This document shows positions 48,101 through 61,189 of a stretch of 64,000 bases of DNA, piece after piece. This DNA comes from Morinoia aosen (Eukaryota > Arthropoda > Malacostraca > Amphipoda > Talitridae): NCBI GenBank assembly GCA_030386875.1, contig CM059557.1, positions 54,390,514-54,454,513 on the forward strand, read 5' to 3'. The notes beneath the pieces were generated by a model, which saw only the letters and a program-made list of their open reading frames with translations, made no database searches and was not told the DNA's origin. Position 1 is the stretch's first letter. Each line of letters starts with the position of its first letter. The translations under genes were made by a program, and so were the position numbers.

Positions 48101-49589
48101 ACATAAAATATTGTTGATGTCGTTTGATAATTTCTCAAATTAAAAAGTCATAAACATACGTTGCGTCCATAAAAAGTCAGCAGCAATGAATGCTGTGTGA
48201 GGACGAGTGAGGGAGAGCATCGTAAGGAGGGGTGTAGTTCATTTCGAAATACTTCAGTGCTATTAACTACAGCTGCCGTCCCCTGTCATTTCGAATGCAA
48301 ATTAGATGACATCAGCAACAGTTGTATTTTATTACATCGTCCAGTAGTAGCTTGAGTCACTGCTCGTGATTTATTTATTTCACTCGCCACTTAATGAGAA
48401 TTTTAGCCTACCCTTCATCTCGACTACGCGCTTAGCAATGAGCTTGCGAGTCCAAAGCGAATTCAAAAGTCTTGTTCTAAGAGACGGTCTCAGGCTACTG
48501 CTGTTTTTAGGTATACCTCAAATTCGAATTTTTTTTTTAAATAGAGGTTCACAACTCCTCCGGTGCGGGATCACTAGGATGAAGACTCGTAATTCTGCTG
48601 ATGTTCATTATTTTTTGAAAAATGAAAAGCAAACCCTATGACAGGTGCCCGAGGTTTCTTGAACAACCAATAGCAAGCTGAGTAATTAGACACGACTGAA
48701 AGTAAACGTTGTGATATGGTCGAGAGTAAAAAGTCCTGAGTGTATCTTAAAGCCTGCAGAAGTGTTAAAAGCAAGTTGTTTCGATGCCTGAAATTGTGTA
48801 AGGTATTAGTATTACACAGCTCAGTGTGTGCGAAGTATAAAAGCAAAGTACCTATCAAATTTACTGAGCTCACCCAGAGGAACAAATTGTAAATTGGGAG
48901 ATGAAGTTTCTACACAGATACCAATAATGGTTTGATATGTAACGGACAATTTGAATACGTTTCGGCTTACTTTCAAAAAGTGCGATAGTTGAAAACGGGT
49001 TGCCCATTGTCTTGCATTTGTAACATGAACTCAGTTTGTTCGCTTTATTTGTATATATGCGCAACATTAGAAGGAAATGTCTGGTATGACATAAAGAGCG
49101 GCACATTTGGGGAAAGTTTTCACTTTAGCAGGAGAGTACGAAGTAATTTTGACAGAAATAAATTTTTTGAGGCACACGGAATAATAATAAAATTAACAAA
49201 CTACCGTGCTACAGCAAAACTGAGGTAATATTATAAGTGTTATCAGTATACAGGAAAATAGAGGTGCGGTGTAGTGCAGCAGGTGCCGGTACGGAGACAT
49301 ACCGAGCTCGCACAAAATATTTAAGCAAAAATTTGGCTCGCTTTGATGATATTCGCATAAATTCATTTAGATTCAATTCTACCATGTTTCGAAATCCAAC
49401 ATCAACTAGTCTTTATTACACATGGAGCACTGAGACGTGCCTGCAAAACCTCTTGCTTTGTGACAACCAGAAAATGTGAAAGTTTCCTAGAACTTTAACC
49501 GGAATTTTATCGTCCCGTGAGGCCAACTGAAACTTTCAAACCTTGATGTCAATATGTGAATGTGTATTAATATCCAAATATCAGCATAA
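45142..49589. other. no gene recognised
   Basis: AT-rich DNA with scattered frames of about 60-103 codons (for example 48574-48885 minus and 46213-46497 minus). None is recognisable and several are overlapped on the other strand. A GC-richer patch lies at 47230-47460. Confidence 0.45.
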
Positions 49590-50050
49590 AAAGCCCGCTA
49601 TTTCTAAAATATCAGCTCACTGACCTCAATTAGTTCTTTTTTTGTCTGAACGACAATGTAAGATTATCCTTATATCTGAGTACGTCAATACGTAAATAAA
49701 TGTTTCCACGTAAAATTTAATTTGTTCAAATGTCAGCTCCTAAAATGCAGTCGCAATACGTCAGCAGGTCAAATGAATTAGTCGTGCGCAGTCAGCGCTC
49801 AAAATTCAGTTATTCTTTTATGTCAGCATGTCAAATTGGCAGTCCATTATAGTCAGCGTGTTAAAATCAGTTAGTTCTCAACTATCAGCATGACCCAATG
49901 CCTCACCCTGAAAAGTCAGCACTTCACAGTGAATTAACATTTACAAGTCAGTTCGTGAAAATCAATCAAACCTGAATTATCAGCGCAACACAGCGAATTA
50001 GTCCTTAGAAACCAGCACGTTTGAGTCAAATAACCCAGAAATAAGAGCAT
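49590..50050. repeat. degenerate ~45-bp tandem repeat
   Basis: A (G)TCAGC(A/G) motif followed by TCAAA and then GAATTA or TTAGT recurs about every 40-55 bp, for example around 49735, 49770, 49835, 49853, 49888, 49917 and 49980. Units are heavily diverged, so this is an old array. Confidence 0.6.
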
Positions 50051-51062
50051 GTCAAAGGGAATTAATCCCTTAGCAACGGTATTGCAAAGTTAATTTGTGC
50101 TTTACCATCGTCTCGTAGAAACGATTTTATCATTTAAAGTTAGCGCATCAACTCAAATTATCCCGCGAACAGGAGCACTCAAATGACTGCAACGTCCCCT
50201 GAGGAGCGTGACGCACGCAGACCTGGCCAAGCTCTGCACCGCGACCTGGCCGCCTGATGCTGAGTGACAGGCTTCTCCTTCGACCCTCGCCCAGGGGGAC
50301 ACCGACCTTAGTGATATTGATTGTAGCAGCAAAAGAAAAGCACCTCAAAGATATATTTGAGTTTCTACTGGACTTGGAATGTTATGGTATTGAGAGAAAA
50401 TATCGGGATGGTATTTGAGCAAATAAGTTTAGAATGAATGCGTTGAAGGAATTTTATGAATTTGTTCAGTGAGTTCAGAAAAATTTTCTAATGTATTTTA
50501 TAGATATTTTTATATCAATCAAACGTGCTCAAAAACGGATGAAGAGTTATTTATCGCCCTAAAAATGTCTCGCACTTCAAAAATCAAAGAGCACACAAAA
50601 GTCTGTCTCTTTAAACCAAATTGAGTTCATTAGGCGAAATTATAAACCACGTGAAAATTTCAAATAAAATTAACTATGTATATGTTTATTTTTTTGCATC
50701 TTAACTTGCAAGTACTTTCATGGATTAAAAATTTTAAACAGAGTACTGTAACGATTTAAGAATTTTAGTAAGACCATAGAGTTTCCATGAATCTCTACGG
50801 CACAAATTTTTTCCAACCCCCAAAAAAATATTCTGGTGTCCAAGTAATCGAACTATTCAACACATCGCACCTTGACACGTAACTACCAGCTCAACTGTCG
50901 CTCTCCCACGGCTGGTAAGGCATTATTTCCAGCTTGCAAACCGCTTAATTTAAGTAAAACAATCCCATAAATTCGAAAATAAAACAAGTGGCAGACAAAT
51001 ATTCCAGTAATTTTCCATAGTTATAAAAACTGTATCGGTTTCCCTAGTTAAAGAAACTGTAT
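50051..51062. other. no gene recognised
   Basis: 50148-50348 is a short GC-rich patch with a 66-codon minus-strand frame. The rest is AT-rich. Confidence 0.45.
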
Positions 51063-51360
51063 CACCTGACACTTGACCAGACGCTCGTCGGAGCCGCTGG
51101 CGTACGTCTCAAGGGAGACGAGACTAGAGGCCTGGTGCGTCTCCCCTCGTGTTCCTGCCCTCGTGTGCGAGCCTGAGCCCTCACTCCTGCGCCAGCCCTC
51201 GCTCATACTTGTTCAGCCCTCGCAACTGCGAGCTCCCATGAGGCACAAGTGTCTTCTGAAGCCAGGACACATCGGCAGCAGATGGGAGCTGGCGGCAAAA
51301 ATACCCCTCGTGTGGCCATGGATGCGTGGCTTCCTTCAGATATTCTCGTTACCGTCGTGA
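51063..51360. other. GC/CpG-rich island with a 95-codon plus-strand frame
   Basis: The sequence is much richer in GC than its surroundings and repeats the word GCCCTCG/CCCTCGTG. The frame 51073-51360 (plus) spans the island. Possible explanations are a promoter CpG island, a first exon, or another old GC-rich repeat. No domain is recognised. Confidence 0.35.
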
Positions 51361-51769
51361 TGCGTTCAGTGTTGTTGCGCAGTTAAAGTAGTTTCATTAT
51401 GTCAGTTTTTTTAGAAAGTTAGTGTTTTTAATTCTTTTCTATTTTTCGTTTTTCACTTGTCGTAATTTTATTAATTTGCTTAATTTTCTCACATGTCCTA
51501 GCTTTAATTTATTTCCATTCCTCAAACGTCTTAATTATTATTGATCAATTATGATTTCAAAGCCATAGCACTCAACTGAATCATTTTTGGATGTATTTCA
51601 ATTCATTCTCGAAGGATATTTTAAAAATAAATTGACTACGTACATTAATGAGTATTTCACCGTTGGAGTATTCTTTCCCAGGTCCATCGGAAAATATTTG
51701 AACGAAATTGGAGTTTAAATTTCCATCTTTTCCTCCAAATGTTTCTAAATTTCTCCCCGGATGAATATT

Positions 51770-52130
51770 CAATGTTAATTGAGTGTTCATATTTGATAAG
51801 TGCAAATCAACATTCTTCGATTTGAATGCAATCTCTAGGTAATTCGACATTCCGCGTTCTGAATACAATCCTTAGCAATTATTCAACATTCCTCAATCTT
51901 TAATGAAATCCCTAACGGTAATTCGTCATTCTTCAATCTTCAATGCAATGCTTAACGGTAGTGAAAAATTCCTCAATCTTCAATCGAATCCCTAACGGTC
52001 ACTCGTCATTCCTCAATTGCTAATAATGCTCTCGCTGATTCAGAAATCTCTACGCCCCGATGCAATGTCTAACGAAAATTCGATATTTGTACCCCTTTAT
52101 GTAATGTCTAACGTTAATTCGGTATTCCAA
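51770..52130. repeat. degenerate 40-bp tandem repeat
   Basis: CATTC(C/T)TCAATCTT recurs at 51887, 51927, 51967 and 52007, exactly 40 bp apart. Each unit includes (C/T)CTAACGGTAATTCGT or a close variant. Poorer units extend left to about 51770 and right to about 52130. Confidence 0.88.
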
Positions 52131-52499
52131 CACATTGAAGCAAAGCCTGTCAATGGAAAAAGTTTCATTCAGGAAAGGCGACCTTTCCAAATATTTAAAT
52201 TGAAGTTTGGTCGGTAACGAGCGAGCAGATCGATGCAAATGTGTTGAAACTACACTTTGGTTGATACGATCAATTCTCAGAAAAATTTAAATTATATCTA
52301 TGTTATTTCCTGTACAGCTAAAATTGTTTACTTCATACTCGATACCTCCAACAAACGTCGTTCGAAAGGAACTAACTCGTCACAGTAATTTACTTGTATT
52401 CTCTCAGGAAGAATACCTTATGCCACTTCCCTTAAAAAATTGTAAGCAACAGTGACTCATGAGAGACAAACATGTTTAATCCTTCGCTATTTTACTAAT

Positions 52500-52870
52500 A
52501 TTGATTCTTCGCCTAAATTAACCTTCACAGAAATTCCTTACTATTTCCCTCACATTATTGCCCTGCTATTTTCCGCACATCAAGGCCTTGCTATTTCCCT
52601 CAAATTAGTTCCTTACGATTTCCCTCATATTGAAGTTTTGCAATTCTTCTTATATTAGTGCCATGCTATTTCCCTCATATTATATAGTGTCTAGTGCCTT
52701 ACTATTCTCCTCTTATTGGTGGCTTGTCATTTCTCACACATTAATGACATGCTATTTCCCCTCACACTCATACCTGACTTTTACCCTCACATTAATATTT
52801 TTCGATTGCCCTCGCATGAATGCTTTGTTATTTCCATTAAATGAACGGCCTACAATTTCCCTCACATGTC
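52500..52870. repeat. degenerate ~30-36-bp tandem repeat
   Basis: TGCTATTTCCCTCACATTA and variants recur about ten times, for example near 52536, 52568, 52604, 52636, 52664 and 52750. The pyrimidine-rich TATTTCCCTCA core is the best-conserved part. Confidence 0.82.
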
Positions 52871-53100
52871 ATTTACGGGTCGTAAAAGCTGATTTCAGCG
52901 TCGATATGACTGACTGAGCTGCGGGACAATCTTTTTAATTAAGGAGGATTTCGAGGAGATCAAATCAAATGAAAACTGTGAGCGTCGATGAGCGAAAAAC
53001 GTCGATGCAGAAAAATATTTTAACGAAAAGAGCACTTCTGCAATTCATTCTATGGCTGCTCCTGCAGTTCATTATCACATAACTTAAGTAGTTAATTACA

Positions 53101-55160
53101 GTGCTGCTCGATCACTGGTTTATACTGCTACTCGGGCACAGGATTATACTGCTACTCGAGCACTGGATTATACTGCTACTCGAGCACAGGATTATACTGC
53201 TCCTCGAGCACTGGATTATACTGCTACTCGGGCACAGGATTATACTGCTCCTCGAGCACTGGATTATACTGCTACTCGAGCACAGGATTATACTGCTACT
53301 CGGGCACAGGATTATACTGCTCCTCGAGCACTGGATTATACTGCTACGCGAGCACTGGATTATACTGCTACTCGAGCACAGGATTATACTGCTACTCGGG
53401 CACAGGATTATACTGCTACTCGGGCACAGGATTATACTGCAACTCGGGCACAGGATTATACTGCTACTCGGGCACATGATTATACTGCTACTCGGGCACA
53501 GGATTATACTGCAACTCGGGCACTGGATTATACTGCTACTCGAGCACTGGATTATACTGCTACGCGAGCACTGGATTATACTGCTACTCGAGCACAGGAT
53601 TATACTGCTACTCGGGCACAGGATTATACTGCTACTCGAGCACAGGATTATACTGCTACTCGGGCACAGGATTATACTGCTACTCGGGCACAGGATTATA
53701 CTGCTACTCGGGCACAGGATTATACTGCTCCTCGAGCACTGGATTATACTGCTACTCGAGCACAGGATTATACTGCTCCTCGAGCACTGGATTATACTGC
53801 TACTCGGGCACAGGATTATACTGCTCCTCGAGCACTGGATTATACTGCTACTCGAGCACAGGATTATACTGCTACTCGGGCACAGGATTATACTGCTCCT
53901 CGAGCACTGGATTATACTGCTTTGCGAGCACTGGATTATACTGCTACTCGAGCACAGGATTATACTGCTACTCGGGCACAGGATTATACTGCTACTCGGG
54001 CACAGGATTATACTGCAACTCGGGCACAGGATTATACTGCTACTCGGGCACAGGATTATACTGCTACTCGGGCACAGGATTATACTGCAACTCGGGCACT
54101 GGATTATACTGCTACTCGAGCACTGGATTATACTGCTACGCGAGCACTGGATTATACTGCTACTCGAGCACAGGATTATACTGCTACTCGGGCACAGGAT
54201 TATACTGCTACTCGAGCACAGGATTATACTGCTACTCGGGCACAGGATTATACTGCTACTCGGGCACAGGATTATACTGCTACTCGAGCACTGGATTATA
54301 CTGCTCCTCGAGCACTGGATTATACTGCTCCTCGAGCACTGGATTATACTGTTACTCTAGCACTGATTATACTGCTACGCGAGCACTGGATTATACTGCT
54401 ACTCGAGCACAGGATTATACTGCTACTCGGGCACAGGATTATACTGCTACTCGGGCACAGGATTATACTGCTACTCGGGCACAGGATTATACTGCTACTC
54501 GGGCACAGGATTATACTGCTTCTCGGGCACAGGATTATACTGCTACTCGGGCACAGGATTATACTGCTACTCGAGCACTGGATTATACTGCTACTCGAGC
54601 ACAGGATTATACTGCTACTCGGGCACAGGATTATACTGCTACTCGGGCACAGGATTATACTGCTACTCGAGCACTGGATTATACTGCTCCTCGAGCACTG
54701 GATTATACTGCTCCTCGAGCACTGGATTATACTGTTACTCTAGCACTGATTATACTGCTACGCGAGCACTGGATTATACTGCTACTCGAGCACTGGATTA
54801 TACTGCTACTCGAGCTCTGGATTATACTGCTACTCGAGCACTGGATTATACTGCTACTCTAGCACTGGATTATACTGTTACTCTAGCACTGATTATACTG
54901 CTACGCGAGCACTGGATTATACTGCTACTCGAGCACTGGATTATACTGCTACTCGAGCACTGGATTATACTGCTACTCTAACACTGGATTATACTGCTAC
55001 TCGGGTACTGGATTATACTGCTACTCGAGCACTGGATTATACTGCTACTCGAGCACTGGATTATACTACTACTCGAGCACTGGATTATACTGCTACTCGA
55101 GCACTGGATTATACTGCTACTCGAGCACTGGACTATACTGCTACTCGAGCAGTTGACTAT
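53101..55160. repeat. 24-bp satellite array (~86 units)
   Basis: The unit is TATACTGCTACTCGAGCACT plus GGAT, with recurrent variants CTCGGGCACA, CTCCTCGAG, CTACGCGAG and GCAACTCGGG. Period 24 and lack of plus-strand stops in two frames create long open frames (IILLLEHW or DYTATRAL octads). Two frames being equally open, with no start context or flanking coding sequence, argues against a gene. A 576-bp higher-order repeat (24 units) covers about 53149-54250; a 383-bp one follows at 54351/54734. Units with a 1-bp loss (gcactgatta) break the phase there. Confidence 0.97.
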
Positions 55161-55384
55161 ATTGGTTATCCAGATGTGTTGTGCGGTGCTAGTTTATATT
55201 TTCTGCAAGTACAATGCTGGTCCAGCTGTTACTCATTGATGGTGATGCCGTACCATTACCTGCAACGCTAGTCCAGCGTGCATGTTCGGCATTTGTTCAG
55301 ATGTGAATTAGGACGCTAGTCCAACTACTTCCATCAATAATGCTAGTTCAAACAAAGAAATTAACCGGGCACAGCGGAGCTGCA

Positions 55385-55683
55385 ACCTTTCGAAACGGTG
55401 CTGGACGGAAGAGGAGAATGAATTGGAGGAATAGTGAGAAGAGGAATTGGTATAGAGCAACAGAGAGAAAGCACGGAAAGAAGTAGGAGCGAGAGATAGA
55501 GTGAGTGAAGGACTAGGAGAAGAAGGAGGTGGAGGAACCGGAGAAGCATGTCGAAGAACAAAAGAAAGAGTGAGAGAAGGAGAAAGAGGATCAAGAGGAG
55601 AGGAGAATGAGGAGGAGGAAGAAAATAAGGAGAAGAAAAGTGAATAGAAGGAGGAGGGAAAGAAGGCAGAGGAAGACAGGCCC
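55385..55683. repeat. purine-rich (GA) tract
   Basis: About 300 bp of nearly pure G/A on plus with GGAG, GAGA and GAAG words and no fixed period. The 111-codon minus-strand frame over it (Leu/Pro/Ser-rich) is a compositional artefact. Confidence 0.88.
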
Positions 55684-58600
55684 TGTTCTCATACACAACT
55701 ACTTTGCTTTTTTGATGACTCGTATACCAAAATCGTAGCGTGATCGGTGCATCAAATCACAGCGAGGGCTCGAACACCCAAGTTCCGAACTCTAGCGTCC
55801 AAATAAGACGTCGTGCGGCGCTGTGCTGCGGTGTATCGGGCTCACATTAGCTGGCACTTGAGCGCAGGATAAGCTAACTAGCGTTATCTCGACGCCGAAG
55901 AAAGAAAGCCCTTCCGTCTGTTGCTGGTGGCCGCAACCCATAGCTCACACTGCTAACTAGACCAGGATAAGACTAAAAGCAGTTCCTTGTCAAACACTCC
56001 AGCCGCCCCTTGGACCTGAAAAACGAAGTCTTTGTCTCCTGTTCTGACAAGCCTTGAGGAGGACTGCCTTTACTCTTATGAGCTGCCGTTTTCTAGCTGC
56101 GTACCCCAGAGTGCACAGCAGAAAAGAAAAGTGGGCTTTAAGGGTAATTATTGGTGTGTAAAATTTACGGAGAGCCTCAGCCACCATCTTCGGGTTCATT
56201 TATTATGCCTTCGGAGCACGAATTACTCCTCTGGGTCCATGTACACGTCACTTCGTTGTTTGAGGCTTTGAGAAATCTTCCCAGAGCATAAAATCTAAAA
56301 TGAATTTCCAATAATTTGAAATTTGAAATGATGGATCAAAGGGTTATTGAAACATTGATGTACCTACTCCTGTTAATTCTTCGATTTCCGAACACAATTC
56401 TTTCTAACCCCAAATTTACACTGCCTTTCGGAGTAGTCTGCCACACATCGCACACCAACTTGTAATCCCTTCCTCACTGCACTGTGTAACCTACACGAAA
56501 TAAAACGTCAGAGATATGTGACGTCCAGCCCGCTAGAAGATCACCCTTCAACAAAGACTGCATTTTTTCGCCGGGTATCTATTATTTTAGTCGGTCAAGT
56601 ATTGGCTCTGCACTGAGCAGCTAAAATTATTTGTACTTCGGCGAAAAAGTCAGACTGAGAATTGCTTCAATTTGAGGAATGATGACAAACGAAAACTAAG
56701 AGACAATATTCTCTTAAAGGTTCGGATTTTTTTTAACCTCTTTTTGTGCAAACGGCGAATTTTTCCCGTTTCTTGAAACATCATTAATAGATAACGCTAT
56801 TCTCATCACAACATTCAGTTGTAATGAATAATCAAGTGAGTGCGTCGCTTCTGGTAGACAACAGAAGTTCACTCTGAACGGACCTGAAACCAGCGTTCTA
56901 GGCTCGAGCAACGCCTCAGCAGACGTTTCTGCACAAAATTTGGATGTCGTTTATTTTCAAAATTTCAGTGTTTAAAATAAAAATTTAGATTGATCAGATG
57001 GTTGGTCTATCATTTGGGAACCTTCACGGTAATTTATTTTAGGCCAACATGGTTTTGTACATTTCTTGGACAACTTTCTGGAAATGAAGGTTTTTTCTCT
57101 CTCTCTTTTACCATACTCGAGCAGCTGATGCCGTAGCTTGCGAGGCAGCAAACCTTGCTCGAAAAAGAGAAGTGTTAAAACATTTTGACGACAAATGGAA
57201 CTTTACTTATAAATGGTCTGACTTGAATCACAATTATCTCTCATGTACGTAGAAGGAGAACTAAATATAAGGGCAAAAAGTATAGATCTGCATACTACCT
57301 CAGAACTTCAACATACCTATCTACTCCTAATTTAAAGTTGAATTTATTCCTATTCTGACTCAATTAATAGTTTAAAACTAGAAAAAGGATTGATAGTTAT
57401 TCGTCAGTTTTCCATAGCTACTATAATCAAGTATAATCTGGATACATGAGCTTTATGCATCAAATTATGCTTCCAGTGTTCGGGGAACTACAAAAACTTC
57501 TAGACATTATCTCCTACCTAAAAACACACCCCATGAATCTTCAAAAAAGAGAAATAGTTTAGTGTAACATGAGTGTAAATGAAAACTCCTAAACTATCTG
57601 AACCTCGAGCATATAGTGGAAACCTAGGCTTGACCAGAAAAACCCTCAGTGATAGCAAGGCCGAACGCGCCAGCTAGAATTTCGGTCCCATTTATATTTT
57701 CCCTATCCCTAGGTACGGTCTCTCCAGGAGCATGATCCTCATTTCATTTGGTAAATTTCAGGATTATTCCTTTAAAGTGTATGGTGACAGCAATCTCTAG
57801 ATTGTGAAGTCTCTTAACGTTCGTGGTAGATGATACGTTTGTTTCAAATAATACCCCAGTAATTTTCTCTGCGACTGGTATTGATGCAGTACACCGCAAG
57901 TTATAAAATTAAATCTTTTACCTTCGTCCTTTCATCGATTCACGCGTTAACAATGTTTTTGTCTCATCTATTGATTGTGGGCTCTCTCGATGCGCTGAAT
58001 TTGAAAATCACTTAAAGTTCAATTTGGTCAACGTTCTCAACTGCAGCCACATGCTAATTTTACGTTTTCCGTACTTGTACTGCTATTGTAACACTATATG
58101 ATTGGGATGAAATTATATGACTTATTATTATGTTGAGGTCACACACGTCCCTTTATGACCAAAAACAGTTTTATTTTTCTTTTCAGGTTAATAATGTGTC
58201 TTCAAAGAGAAGATCTTGCAGGAATTTTCACGATATACTTAGCTACATCTTTTGCGAATACAGTGTTGTTCATTACAGGAATCTAGTCATAAGTTCGATA
58301 ATGTGGGCTTGCCATGCTTATTTTGGTATGAAACTACGTCACTAAGAAAAATTACAGCACCTCGCATGATGTGCTGTAATTTAGCCATGCGCTAAATACC
58401 TGAGTCAGTGTAGCAAGGGCCAAAAGGTTTTGATGTTTGAAATTGCCTTTGTATAAAGAAAGCCAACAAACCATGCCAACACTAACTGCTGTTTTTGTGC
58501 CATTGATTTGACTAGAATCTACGGAAAGGGCCAGAATTGCCTCTAGTTTCCTTGTCTTCAATCAGCACTTCGTCCTGTATACCTTACTGTGATCAAATTT

Positions 58601-58699
58601 CAGTACCTGTTTTTGAAAAACTTCCTACCATTAGTGACTAAAATTACTCCACTGGTAAAGAAAGGGAAGATGCTATCTTGATTCCGATACTAAGAGTCC
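55684..58699. other. no gene recognised
   Basis: Moderately GC-rich to about 56250, AT-rich after. Frames are below 80 codons and unrecognised. A TCTCTCTCTTTT run is present near 57100. Confidence 0.45.
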
Positions 58700-59640
58700 T
58701 TTTCCTCAAAAGCCGTTGAATGATCTAAACATAGTTCACAATCTCGGCCTCCCTAGGATGTCTGCCGGGCTGTTGGCTGCCAGACTGAAGGAAAATAAGC
58801 CCCCTCTAGCATCCTTGCCGTTCTTTCTTGCACTGCAGGCATGCAGAGTACCTTTGCTTCTTTCCTGAAAAGAAAGACTCGGTGTGCCGCAAAGAGGTTC
58901 CACAACTTCTGCACAAGCTTGGAGTGCTACAGCATCGACCTGAATACTGGAGACTGTTCATTGACACCAGCAGGAGATAGTTGAAATATATTCTGCTGGA
59001 CAACAGCAACAGATTTGCTTCTGTACCACTGACCAACTCGACTACACTAAAGTAGAGGCATGACGCGGTGAAGTACGTGCATGAGAAAAGGCATGTACAG
59101 GAGGAATTAGTGATTTGCTGATCAAGGAACGTCATCAACAACCCTCTCGCGTCTAGAGATAGGATAATTTTTTCCATCACCATGCAGCACTTCAAGCTTA
59201 GTTTGATGAAGTAGTTCACTAAATCTTTGCATAAGATATGGCTGCTTCACTTACCAGTTCAATGCTTTTCCAACACAGTCCAAAATGAAAAAGTTGAAAG
59301 CTGGCATCTTTGACCGTACCAATTCTGTTGGCTGGCCAGTGATTCAGAATTTGAAAACTCTATTAACGAAATACAGCTGGAAGCATGAAAGTCTTTTGCT
59401 TTGGTTGTGATGAACTTCCTAGGCCAGGCAATAACGCAGAAATTGTCTCCAAATTTCTAACTACAGAACTCTGGGGTGCATTATGAACATCAAAATGCTT
59501 TACTTACACAAACATATGGATCGGTTTCTTGAGAATCTCGGATCAATGAGCGACGAGCACGGAAAGAGATTCTATCGAGTCTTGAGACAGAGACCAGGTG
59601 CCAAATCTGCTGGAATGCAGTTATGATTTCTGATTACTGT
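58700..59640 (+). pseudogene. decayed copy of a second repeat-borne ORF family
   Basis: Blocks of a multi-copy, uncharacterised arthropod ORF family appear in order on plus but in different frames. First comes DLNIVHNLGLPRMSAGLLAA with RLKENKPP (about 58720-58803), then LHKLGVLQH and EYWRLFIDTSRR followed at once by a TAG (58978-58980) and YILLDNSNRFASVPL. At 59483-59578 come MNIKMLYLHKHMDRFLENLG and SMSDEHGKRFYR. The EWRLFIDSS-type and SDEHGERFH-type motifs are the hallmarks I recall for this family. Multiple frameshifts and stops mean a dead copy. An antisense frame of 137 codons (58806-59219) is a shadow. Function of the family is unknown to me; its dispersal suggests carriage by a mobile element. 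Confidence 0.7.
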
Positions 59641-61189
59641 TAGGCGATGAAAAGAGGCCTCCTTGCCCGTCAACATTGTTAAAGAAAGGAGAAACGCAGA
59701 TTAGAACTGTTAATTTTGATAAGTTAAGACATGCTGTCCAATTTACACGTCATTACCTTTTTGAATGTTCAAAATCAAACGTTCGTTAATAATTTTGTTT
59801 TACCACTTACTTAATAAATTGTGTTCTTTTGAGAAATCATTTATGACGCAAAATATTAAGCAATTAAATAAAAATGTAATTAAAATATATAATTTGTTAG
59901 AAAATAAGATTTCAATATCATCGAATAAGCACAAAATCCTGACCTGATAAAAAGAAACGGATTTTATTTTCGTTTTCATTTCATCAAAAGCATTCTAAAT
60001 CATTTAAACCTAATTCAGACTACTGCAATAATTTTTCTATAGCCTATGAATTTGATTGAATCAAAACATTTATTTTCATGCGATTTATGTAGTCTCTTAA
60101 ATTAGGCTAGAATTATTTAATTTTAGACGCTGCTGGCTACACAACATTATTGATTAATTTTAGCTTATATGATAAGCTTCATGATAAGCTTACCTCAGCC
60201 GATAACTTCGGCTAGGGTTCAGCACTATTTCGTACCTCAAAGTTACCATTTTCATCGCCTAGAGGCAGTTAAAATTATATAGATTAGTCAAATGCTGAGT
60301 TATTGAGTACACCTATACAGAAACATTCGGAATAGAAAGGTGATGTTTTCACCCTAACAGCATGGTGCCAACATTTGAACGTTGGCTGAGTGATGTTTTA
60401 AGATAATTCCATTACAAATTGGCCGGGTAACTAAAGTAGCGATGAAGTCTCACTACTTAAGGATATTGAATGAAAGCCTCAAGCTATCGGCGCGAATTTT
60501 TAGATGAAATGGTTTAAAAAGTGTGTCAAAACGATGACCCTAAGCGTACACCTAAATCTGCGAATTCATGTCTCGTTAGAAATAAAATGGCGCTTTTGTG
60601 ATAGCCTTCAATGAGCCCTGGCTTAAATCACTTGAAACATGGCCGTAATTGAATGTTAGAATAAATTAATGGGCTTCGAAAAACCTCCAAAAATTTAAAC
60701 TGTAGCCATGGAAGAATAAAATTATGTTGCAATGCAAGCGTATTCAAATTTGAAAACCGCTTGATGGAAGTTATCAAGGCGGCATCGCGTTGGATATGTT
60801 TTTAACAATAATTAATATTAGTAAGTTTCCTTGCTTTGATTGTACAGATATTTTTGTCACTGTATCTTTTGGAAGAAGTCAGTGCAGAATTTATTGAATA
60901 ATACCCACCATTCTAAAAAGTGAATTTCAAATTTTTTTTCAAATAACTGATCCAGTAAAAATGTGTAAAAACGGACGTAAAATTTAAAGATTTTTGTAAA
61001 ATATTGAATAGATGGAGATTGACGCATAACTTCTTAGCTATCTATGCGTTTGAGTTGTGCGCAATTAGTAGCGGGGGTGCAATCGTGTGCACTTCTTGGA
61101 AGAGGATTATTTAAGTTGATCTTAATGGCTCTTGCAGACTTAATCCTAGGAAAACTCCCTAGCACTCACGTGCATTTCAAATCAAGTGC
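59641..61189. other. no gene recognised
   Basis: AT-rich; one 60-codon frame at 59765-59947. Short repeated ATGATAAGCTT words lie at 60170-60190. Confidence 0.5.

Noticed and set aside
53101-54743. 419- and 273-codon frames (IILLLEHW / DYTATRAL octads)
   Set aside because: Period-24 satellite with no stops in two frames; no start context, flanking coding sequence or codon bias to separate the frames.
55361-55696. 111-codon Leu/Pro/Ser-rich minus-strand frame
   Set aside because: Produced by the pyrimidine strand of the GA tract.
55761-55790. tRNA T-arm-like GGGCTCGAACACCC
   Set aside because: No matching acceptor stem, anticodon arm or A box could be found around it.
58806-59219. 137-codon minus-strand frame
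   Set aside because: It lies opposite the plus-strand blocks of the decayed repeat-family ORF.
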